Assembly: GCA_030512295.1 (NCBI GenBank)
Contig: JAULSR010000004.1
Location: forward strand, 2,728,001 to 2,792,000
Direction of reading: 5' to 3'
Origin: Bombardia bombarda
Lineage: Eukaryota > Ascomycota > Sordariomycetes > Sordariales > Lasiosphaeriaceae
DNA: 64,000 nt
The notes beneath the pieces are model-generated. The model worked only from the letters and a program-made list of their open reading frames with translations. It was not told where the DNA came from and made no database searches. Of the stretch, positions 56,408-64,000 are shown in pieces. The translations under genes were made by a program, and so were the position numbers. Position 1 is the first letter of the stretch. Each line of letters opens with the position of its first letter.

Positions 56408-56620
56408 ATGTGCGGCCAAATCTTTTATCATTACAGGTACGACGGGTGCAAAGTCAACCCAAAGCACCTTGTTCCACAATACGAATACCCGGTATTGGAA
56501 AGATGTGAGCATGAGTCGGCTGGTACGGAAGCTTGTCCAAACATCTACCCATCCAAGACACGTCTTGGAACCACAAGAGCGGGGGGGGGAATGCCCCTGG
56601 TGCTGAATATCACCATTTAG
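56408..56620 (+). CDS. Small Cys-containing hypothetical protein
   Basis: The ATG at 56408 opens 70 residues (MCGQIFYHYRYDGCKVNPKH and onwards) with scattered Cys and His (ERCEHESAG, ACPNIYP) as in many short fungal proteins that may bind zinc. The frame then enters a run of nine G at 56581-56589. In another frame the sequence right after it reads GECPWC and stop, a plausible Cys-pair ending, so a wrong base count in this run may hide the real C-terminus. No signal peptide. Confidence 0.4.
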   Translation: MCGQIFYHYRYDGCKVNPKHLVPQYEYPVLERCEHESAGTEACPNIYPSKTRLGTTRAGGGMPLVLNITI

Positions 56621-56935
56621 ACTTGGCCAGTAAGTCTACTGAAGTTTGTTTCCTGTTGGGCGCTTCTTGCCCATGAGTACTGAAGCTGATATAGCAAGCG
56701 TTCCAGAGCAGTTCCAGTCCAGCAATACACGGGGGCGAGACCACTAGAATAATAGTAGTCGTGTGACAATCGGGGATGATGGATTTGGCTTGGAAGACAT
56801 TGAACTACGCATTGAGAGGGATTACTGAAGCCGTCATTGTTCTTTAGTAGAGAAAGGTCACTATAATAAACAATGACTTGAAAATTGTGAACTCAGATCG
56901 GACCCAAAGACCGCGTGCCAATTCCCAGTCAGACC
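56621..56935. other. Short spacer
   Basis: Nothing recognised. It should hold the 3' end of the UCH gene. Confidence 0.4.
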
Positions 56936-57722
56936 CTAATCCCGGCGCGCCAAAGCAATGCAGCTAAAACACAGACTCTTCCCTCCTCCATCAGTATTGT
57001 TCAACTCGATAATCCTCTTGATGCCCATCTCCAGCGCTCGCGGACTCAGAACATCCTCATCATCAGCAAGACTCCCCCTCTCCAACGGACCCATCCTCGA
57101 CCCCTCCAGCTCCCAGAGCTTCCCACCGCTCTTGATAAAACTGACAAAATGCCCACCCTCCTTCTCCCCCGTCAGATCCGCAACACTGTCGCCGGCCTGC
57201 TCGACCGACCTGTGAGCAACCTCGAACGGCTCGCAGTTGTACAGCATTTCGGCGCGCTCGTCCATACCCAACGGTATGGCGTCGCTCCGTATCGCCGCGA
57301 GATCGGAATCAGGCTTGATGAAGTCGCGGGCCGGACCGTTGATCGCGCTGTGGAGCAGACCGATCGACCCGCAGGCGTGGCCGATGGTCTGCTTGAACCA
57401 GATGACGGGCTCGTCGGGGCCGGAGCCGGTGTAGGGTTCCATGGTGGCGTCTTCGGCCTGGCGGTTTTGATCCCAGGCTGGTGTGAGCGGGATGATGACT
57501 AGTAGGGCCAGGGCGGGTCGAGGGATGTGTGCGAGTTGTGAGGGGTCATCCAGGGAGTAGACGTCGTAGAACTGGAGCTCGGGGATAGGCCCAGCTTTGC
57601 TGCCAATTGGTTCATGACGTCGGGGTTGTTCTCTGCCATTTGGGATGAGTTTCTACTCAACGGGAGGTGGTTCATGAGGGATTGGGTTTCTTACCGAGCA
57701 TTACCCATCTCTTCCTTGCCAT
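56936..57722 (-). CDS. Ubiquitin C-terminal hydrolase (peptidase C12), one frameshift
   Basis: Exon 1 (57722-57695) and exon 2 (57632-56936) join across a 62-base intron (GTAAGA to GGCAG). Together they read MARKRWVMLENNPDVMNQLA, then KLGLSPELQFYDVYSLDD once a base is added in the run at 57581-57584. The total is then 241 residues, the usual size for UCH-L enzymes, which cleave small adducts from ubiquitin's C-terminus. The oxyanion Gln and catalytic Cys lie in FKQTIGHACGSIGLLHS, and the His in GGHFVSFIK. The third residue of the triad, normally Asp in ELDGR, is Glu here (LWELEGSRMGP). The protein is cytosolic or nuclear. The frame break is again a single missing base in a homopolymer. Confidence 0.82.
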
Positions 57723-58161
57723 GTTGAAGAATGATGATGCACGACGTCGAAAAGTCGGAGATGTTGGCAGGAACGAAAGGATGTAGAGGTTGCAGCATGT
57801 GATTCCTATAGCTATCACCAAACAGGGCACCCGACAGTAGCTGTGATATGATCAAAGACTGTCGTGATATCGGGAAGTGGACAGTCGTGCTGTGCTCGCA
57901 GGGCGATATTTGTCTGCGCTGGTCTCAATAAAACGGGAAACACCTTCAGGCACCCTGATGCTTCGAAGCAATGACGCGTTAGCTGAGTTGGAGCAGCATT
58001 GTTAACAGTTCTTTAGGCAGCAGTGAGGGGTAAATTCAAGACAGCCACGTTCAAACTCTAAATTTGCATCCTTTCTATTGGCCCAAGAGTACAAAATTTG
58101 GGAAGTTACCTTGGTACAAAGTACAGTGTACCTTCCCGAGGTACTTGTACCAGCTCGAAAT
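57723..58161. other. Spacer
   Basis: Holds the UCH promoter and the 3' end of the protease gene. The sequence TAGGCAGCAGTGAGGGG at 58014-58030 resembles CAGGCAGCAGTGAGGGG at 59745-59761: short repeats flanking the protease gene. Confidence 0.5.
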
Positions 58162-59637
58162 TCACAACTCAATAGGTTTCTCCCTCGTGCCTTCCTCACC
58201 ATCAAAAACACCACCTCCTGCCTCCAGCCCCTGCTGCCCCAAAATTTCCATCCTTTTCTCCAGCCAAGCGCGATACCCAGCAAACATGGCAACCTGCTCC
58301 CAGCCCTTGCAAAACTCGGCCAACGCAGCATACCTCCTCGCAGCAATCTCATCCTCACCACCCCCCCTCTCCACATCCTTGATCGCCCTCACAACCTTGG
58401 CCAAACACACGGGACACAAATACGGCGGCTGTCTCATATCCTCGGCAACCCCCCCGTGCCCTGCATGACACAAGCATAGTACGAGCAGTGCGCCAAACAA
58501 AAGCAATGCCCCAGCTCATGCGATATCGTCCTAGCCACACGCGAGAACCACAACCCGTAAAGATCCTGCGTCAGTGGTGGTCCTGATTTCGAAGCAGCCC
58601 TAACTGCCGCCCCCAATGGCGTTTCCTCACCACCTCCAGCCACCACCACATCACCAGAGCCACCATCCTCACCATCCCCCCTCTGCTTCCTCTTCCTCCC
58701 CCCTTTCCTCCCCCTCTCACCCCCACCCCACAGCACCTATCCACAAACGCCTTACAATGCGACCCAGGCCACATGTGCGCATAGTCCACCCCCTCATCAA
58801 GAGCAGGATGATACCGCGCCGACGAGACCATCGCCACCCTGCTCCCGCCGTACGCGCGCCCGCAGCAAAAGTCGTCGTCCTCGTCCTCGTACGCGTCGTG
58901 GTCGAACATCATCACCAGACTGTGCGCGTCCTTGGGCAGGACCGCCATGGCGGCGTCAAGGATGTCGTTGAGGTTCAGCTGGCGGGAGAAGGCTTTGTCC
59001 GGGCAGGGACGCGTGCGGATCCGGGTGGCTGCGGTGGCGATTTGCAGGCCGACGTGGGCTGGGGCGGGGGCTGGCGGGTGGTGCGCGCTGGGGGTGCGGT
59101 GGTGGTGGTGTCGGTCCAGGGGACGAAGGAGGTGGGCAGAGGGAGTTGTTTGACTGGGAGGGGATGGTAGAAGGCGGTGAGGTAGGCGATGGTGTCGGGG
59201 ATGGTGGGGGATGGTATGGGGGTCGCTTCGGTCTGAGCTTTCCCTTTGGACTTGCCAGGGGACATGTTTGCTGGGACCGTCCAGGCGTTCATGAATGAGA
59301 CTTCGTCGGTTATTATGGGCACGGCGGCCACGTAGATGGTCTTTCTGCGGGCGGTGATGGGGTTGCGGTACTTCTCGCGGATCCATGACAGTAGACTCTG
59401 TGGCTCCTCATCGTTGGGATCCAAGTAGAGAATGTCGTCGGGAAGAACAAGCGGGGCGGGAAATGTGAAGTCGTCGATTTCATGTTGTTGCACGGCTGCA
59501 TTGGCGCGACCTTGAGGTGTTGCGGCTGCTTTTCGTGCGCCAAGAGACGGTCGTGTGAACCCTGCCTCTGCGGCCGCCGGGGATACCTCGACTTGGAGTG
59601 CGCTGTGGCTGCATTCAACACGGTTTGGGGCAGGCAT
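58162..59637 (-). CDS. Archaemetzincin-type zinc protease, three frameshifts
   Basis: The ATG at 59637 opens MPAPNRVECSHSALQVEVSP. The hallmark is the extended zinc site SHELGHCFCLAHCSYYACVM (HExxHxxxxxHCx4CxM), followed after a spacer by a CxxC pair (PPYLCPVCLAKV), as in archaelysins (peptidase M54). Upstream are RQLNLNDILDAAMAVLPKDA and LVMMFDHDAYEDEDDDFCCG, also typical. The coding frame changes three times, in C/G runs at about 59066-59070, 58720-58729 and 58449-58455. Adding one base at each gives one frame of 492 residues ending REKPIEL. A Gly/Lys/Arg-rich insert lies before the zinc helix. The cellular substrate is not known for the family. Intact gene with consensus errors is the favoured reading over a pseudogene. 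Confidence 0.78.
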
Positions 59638-60279
59638 GGTTGTATATAGGTAATTTTTTCTAATGGGAACAATATGGGATTCCTCTTTTGTTCTTTTATT
59701 GTATTTCTGGTTGATGTAGCCCGGAGAAATTGTTCTACAGATCTCCAGGCAGCAGTGAGGGGGCACATAAGACTAACCACTACCTACCCCTGAGCTCCGA
59801 GTTTGCCCCGTTCCTATTGGCTTGTAGAACGAGTGCAGTGAACAAGTCACCTTGCACATGCAACCATGGAGCAACTGGATGAACGTAGTAGGCAACATGC
59901 AACAGAAGCTGTGATTTCACAATCACTTTACATTATCTTGTTTACGAAATGCCATTTCGTTTTGTGTCCTCTTTCACACACGTTTTGTTACCGCCCTAAA
60001 GAAGTTACACTGCCAAGACAACAGCCCTGCAGCGTAACGGTGTTCCAGCGCCTTCAAGCTTTGTTTCAACGACGACTAATTCCCGTTGCTGTCTCACGGA
60101 TAGGTCGGGGACCAAAGTAAATAGGCAGACAAACGTATTACAAGTTGGAAGGTGCCCCATGTGTGCTACCGCGAAGTGTTTGAAGACAAGAGTGCACATC
60201 ACCTTACCTCTGAACTCAAGCACTAGCACCTCCCTCTTGCTGTTTGGGCCAGTTCCTTGGCATTCGTCACTCGTTGGCC
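59638..60279. other. Divergent promoter region
   Basis: Lies between the minus-strand protease gene and the plus-strand MFS gene. No gene is supported. Confidence 0.4.
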
Positions 60280-62277
60280 ATGAGGGAAGAAAAAAGCCCC
60301 CAAGAGGTCGAGTCCGAGCCACCGCAGTACCCAAAAGGGGTCAAGCTGGGCATCATCGTTGCATCTTTGGCTGCTTCAGTCTTTCTATGCGCTCTTGTAG
60401 GTCCCTTCCCATCAATGACGGGCTATCCCAACCGCTGACCATCATCTGGCAGGACGAAACCATCATCACCACCGCCATCCCACAAATCACCGATGACTTT
60501 AAATCCATCAACGACATTGGCTGGTATGGGTCTGCATAGTATGTACATATATCTCATCTAGCCAGTGAGACGCCATAAACTCACCCACGGTCACTCCCAG
60601 CTTCATGACATTTGCCTCATTCCAGCTCATCTACGGCAAGCTCTACACCTGCTTCTCCATCAAGAATGTCTTTCTATCATCCATCGCCATCTTTGAGGCG
60701 GGCTCCCTGATCTGCGCAACAGCTCCAAACTCTCCTGCCTTCATCACCGGCCGCGCCATTGCGGGCCTGGGCAGCGCCGGCATCAACGCAGGCTTCATCA
60801 TGCAAGCATCTCCACCCCATTACCCTTCCCTTTAGCTCAACTCTAACATTCAACCATCGACAGAATTCTAGCAGCCTCCCTCCCCCTCCACCGCCGCCCC
60901 CTCTTCGTCTCCTCCTACAGCGGCATGTACGGCGTCGCCGCCGTCGCCGCCCCCCTCCTCGGCGGCGTCTTCACCACAAAGGCCACCTGGCGTTGGTGTT
61001 TCTACATCAACCTGCCCATCGGCGGCGCCGCCGTCCTCGCCATGGCCCTCTTCTTCCATCCACCAGCCAGAAACCCGCTGTCGCCAACCACCCTGACATT
61101 TAGAGAAACGATCAGCCAGATGGACCTGCCCGGCACGGCGGTCCTGGTGCCGGGCATTGTCTGTCTGATACTTGCTCTGCAGTGGGGCGGCGCCGTCTAC
61201 GACTGGTCTGACTTTCGGGTGCTGGTCCCGCTGGTGGCTGCGGGGGTGTTGTTAGGCTTAGTATTCGTGGGCATCCAGGTTTGGAGGGGAGACTACGCCA
61301 CAGTGCCTCCGAGGATCATCAGCCAGAGGAGCGTGGCGTGCAGCACTGTCTATGTGTTTTGCGCGGGCGGGGCGCTGAATGTGTTGCAGTATTTTGTCAG
61401 TTATTCCCTCATCCATCCTCATTTCACCATGCCCTTCATCACTACTTCCTCACCACCGCTAACCCACCTCATCCCAACCCAGCTCCCCCTCTACTTCCAA
61501 GCCCTCGCCTCCCTCAGCCCCCTCGCATCAGGCTACCACATCCTCCCCACCACCCTCTCCACCGTCCTCTTCTCCCTCGTCGCCGGCTACGGCGTCGCCA
61601 AAACAGGCTACTACACCCCCTTCATGATCGCCGGCTCCCTCCTCCTCGTCCTCTCCACCGCCCTCATCGCCACCGCCTGGTCGTCCACCTCTTCCGCTGC
61701 TTCCTCCTTGGACCCCGCAAAATGGATAACCCACCAGCTCCTCTTCGGCGCCGGCGCCGGGCTCGGCATCCAGCAGGCCCACACCGCCGCGCAGACCGTC
61801 CTCTCCGACGCTGACGTTCCGACGGGCGCTGTGGTGCTCATCTTTGCGCAGATACTGGGCGGGACGGTGTGGGTGAGCGTGGCGCAGAATGTGCTCGCTG
61901 GACGGCTGTTGAGGGGGTTGCTTGATATTCCTGGGATAATGACGATACCTGGGCTTCTGGATGGAAGGGGGAGATTGCTGGATGTGGGCGCGACAGGGTT
62001 GAGGGGGTTGGTGGAGGCGGCTGGCGGAGATGTAGGGAAGGTGCTGGAGGCTTATGGGAGCTCTTGGAGGGGGTCGGTTCTGGTGGCGGTTGGGTTGGCG
62101 ACTGGGGCGGCGGTGGCTGGTGGGGGGATGGAGTGGAGGAGTATTAAGGAGAAGGGGAAGAACGTGGTGTTGGAGGGTTCGGTTGATGAGGGTGCAGATG
62201 GGGAAGAGAAAGGTGGGGAAGAGAAAGGTGTTCAGGAGCTGATGGGGGGAAATGAGAAGGATGTCAAGGTAAGGTGA
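60280..62277 (+). CDS. MFS drug/toxin efflux transporter, 14-TM type
   Basis: Five exons (60280-60396, 60453-60538, 60601-60801, 60864-61395, 61483-62277) give 576 residues. Introns measure 56, 62, 62 and 87 bases. The third starts GC (AT|GCAAGC) instead of GT and ends ACAG; its removal restores NAGFIIILAASLPLHRRPLF. The last is divisible by three and could be read through, but the homologous join QYF-LPLYFQALA supports splicing. DHA-family motifs are LDETIITTAIPQITDDF (start of TM1 and following loop), GWYGSAYFMT and FITGRAIAGLGSAGINAGF. TTKATWRWCFYINLPIGGAA is typical of the 14-TM group that exports toxins and drugs with protons at the plasma membrane. There is no biosynthetic cluster beside it in this window. 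Confidence 0.88.
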
Positions 62278-62655
62278 GATTTCACCTTCCCATTGTACAT
62301 GGTTCAAGTTATCGGGGGTGTGATTCGCTGAACATGCATGTTTCGTATCTCTCCTCAGCAAAGTTGTAGTAAAGTCCATTTATTAAGGGAGGTAACTATA
62401 CTCCGTAGAAATATCAGCGAAGTAGAAGCCAATACTAATGAAACTCGGAAATAAAGTGCAAAAAGGGTCTACAAATAAGCCCCAGATCTCCGAGGGGTAT
62501 CTTTGCGCTTATGAAAGACGTGCCAGAACTGAGCCCAGAAATAAAGAGTCCCAACAACGATCAACCCCTGCTCACCGTCAAAGTCGACTATCGGTTCCTT
62601 GTTCAAATTACCATTGATCACCAGCCATCCTCAGAAGCCCATGTGATTCTTCTTC
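62278..62655. other. Region between convergent genes
   Basis: Holds the 3' ends of the MFS and ZIP genes. No other feature. Confidence 0.4.
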
Positions 62656-63891
62656 CTAAGCCCACTTGCCCAGCAGCGCCATGATGATGACGCCCAGGAA
62701 CAGACAAAACAGCATGAAGATGATGCGAGCGCGGTCGCGCGTGCGCTGCGGGTTGAACAAGAAGTCCCTGGCCAGCAGCTCCACCAGGCCCGTATAGAGC
62801 AGGATGCCAGCCGAGATGGAGTCGAGCACGCCGGACACAACCGAGGCCGTAAAAGAGGCGCTATTGTACTGCGTAGCGAGCCCCAGACCGATCGCGATCG
62901 AGATGGGCGTGGTCAGGCCGTACGTGGCGCAGAACGCCCAGGGCATCCAGCTGAGCCGCTTGGGGAAGGGGATGGCGCTCAGCCGCGCGCCGATACCGAG
63001 ACCCTCAAAGGCCTGGTGGAAGACGATGACGGGGTAGAGCGTCGAGAACTCTTCGCCGACGACGCCGAGGTTGAGGCCGATGATGACCGAGTGGAAGATG
63101 ACGCCAAACTCGAGGATGAGGAACGCGGCGATCTGCTCGCGGAAGAGGCGCTCCGTGGCGGCCAGCGAGCCTGTGCCCGGCAGGGTTTCGATGTCGAGTT
63201 CCTTGGTCTCTTTATCGGTGTCGACGGTGCCCTTGGAAACAGACGCGCTGTTAGCGGCGACGGTGCTTCGCTGCTGCACCTGGCCGTCGCCCTGGTCGGC
63301 CGAGTGAAGGAACTGGTGCGAGTGGTGGGACACGTGCGACATGCTGCGCTGAACGGGGTTCTGATCCTTGCCGCTTGGGTTTGTCGGCGCCGTCACAGAG
63401 CCCTCTACGTTAGGGTGGGCATGCTCGTGCGCGAAGCCGTACTTTTGCTCGACGTAGTACTCTGCGCCAAAGTCGAGCAGGAAGATGAGCATGACCGACG
63501 TCATGGCGATCGCGGGTGGCCACGAGTACTCGGCCCATCCGCCCGTCATGCCCACGCAGGTGGCCGGGCCGATCTCGTCGTAGGCCGGGTCGAGCAGGTG
63601 GATGAAGGCCGTGGCGATGATAACACCGGCGCCGAAGTAGCGGGCAAAGAGGTAGACGTAGAGAGGGACGCGCAGGGCGCGGATGCGGGTCACCATGACG
63701 GGGAAGAGGGTGGCCAGCGTGGACGTGACGAGGATGACGAACAGGGCTGAGATGCGCAGGCCGATGCGGCCATCATAGTCGTTGTCGCCCTGGTTGAGAA
63801 AGCAGATGATGTCTCGCGGGTCGGCCGTGGTCAGGTCGACATTGCTGGGGTTGAATTCGGCAGCAGCCGCAGGGTCGGAGACGTCTGACAT
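62656..63891 (-). CDS. ZIP-family zinc transporter
   Basis: One exon encodes 411 residues, of the Zrt1/Zrt2 kind that imports Zn2+ at the plasma membrane. TM1-TM3 lie at about residues 44-70, 80-100 and 125-145 (ARYFGAGVIIATAFIHLLDP carries the first His/Asp signature). The long cytosolic loop between TM3 and TM4 has a His-rich stretch (GFAHEHAHPNVEG) and is Ser/Gln-rich, the usual metal-sensing loop. TM4 has the metal-site signature FHSVIIGLNLGV, and TM5 has FHQAFEGLGIGAR. The last TM ends at the C-terminus (LGVIIMALLGKWA). The start is the first ATG; the upstream sequence to the window end is presumed promoter. No intron is needed. Which metal is carried besides zinc cannot be told. Confidence 0.92.
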   Translation of the reverse strand: MSDVSDPAAAAEFNPSNVDLTTADPRDIICFLNQGDNDYDGRIGLRISALFVILVTSTLATLFPVMVTRIRALRVPLYVYLFARYFGAGVIIATAFIHLLDPAYDEIGPATCVGMTGGWAEYSWPPAIAMTSVMLIFLLDFGAEYYVEQKYGFAHEHAHPNVEGSVTAPTNPSGKDQNPVQRSMSHVSHHSHQFLHSADQGDGQVQQRSTVAANSASVSKGTVDTDKETKELDIETLPGTGSLAATERLFREQIAAFLILEFGVIFHSVIIGLNLGVVGEEFSTLYPVIVFHQAFEGLGIGARLSAIPFPKRLSWMPWAFCATYGLTTPISIAIGLGLATQYNSASFTASVVSGVLDSISAGILLYTGLVELLARDFLFNPQRTRDRARIIFMLFCLFLGVIIMALLGKWA

Positions 63892-64000
63892 GGCGAAGTG
63901 AAAGTTTCTTGAAAGAGCCCAAGCGAGTCAAACTTGCGATTAAGAAATAAGTACTAGAAGCGATGTTAGTAACGAAGACAATAGGTAGAGTAGTAGGTAA

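Noticed and set aside
60925..61395. Internal ATG of the MFS gene as the start of a separate protein
   Set aside because: Upstream exons with matching phases and family motifs show it is part of exon 4.
63016..63750. Plus-strand frame of 244 codons opposite the ZIP transporter
   Set aside because: Antisense shadow of a GC3-rich gene; charged low-complexity translation.

Overview
The window looks like nuclear DNA of a filamentous ascomycete (Pezizomycotina, probably Sordariomycetes-like). The reasons are many short GT-AG introns of about 49-90 bases, C-rich third codon positions, and gene families typical of moulds: a CFEM-domain PTH11-type receptor, a SulP sulfate permease, a GH3 xylosidase, a SesB-like hydrolase, F-box proteins and a 14-TM MFS pump. 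The genus cannot be named from the sequence alone.

Layout. 0-5 kb is decayed: an orphan ORF with one in-frame stop, a broken FAD monooxygenase, and an intact initiator tRNA-Met on the minus strand. 5-7 kb holds a long unknown protein. 7-12.6 kb is nearly empty except for a 62-residue protein whose first exon is two codons. 12.6-23.2 kb holds a secreted GH3 beta-xylosidase, the CFEM receptor, an F-box protein, and a secreted Ser/Thr-rich protein with 16-residue repeats.

24.6-30.4 kb is the most unusual part. Four neighbouring genes share an Asn/Gln/Gly motif. Three of them repeat it with a spacing of 18-19 residues (N-x3-Q-x-G-x-G): a small protein with a Trp-rich tail, a SesB-type alpha/beta-hydrolase with the repeats at its C-terminus, and a small tail-anchored protein. 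A two-TM protein ends in one copy of the motif. This resembles the arrangement of fungal amyloid-signalling (HET-s/sigma/PP-type) cell-death loci, but the motif also has a curli-like QxGxGN core. I propose it as a candidate undescribed amyloid-signalling cluster. 30.7-31.7 kb is a decayed secreted-protein gene whose stops fit CpA-to-TpA change, as in repeat-induced point mutation (RIP). 31.7-37 kb is gene-poor.

37-48.5 kb holds a sulfate permease, a RhoGAP-like protein without an obvious arginine finger, and a divergently transcribed SDR reductase and salicylate-hydroxylase-like FAD monooxygenase. 49.4-59.6 kb holds a PLP enzyme, a gluconokinase, a tandem duplicated kinase-like pair (first copy broken), a ubiquitin C-terminal hydrolase and an archaemetzincin protease. 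In this stretch seven single-base frameshifts, all repaired by adding one base to a G or C run, interrupt four otherwise intact genes, which suggests consensus errors more than gene death. 60.3-63.9 kb holds an MFS pump, with a GC-AG intron, and a ZIP zinc transporter.
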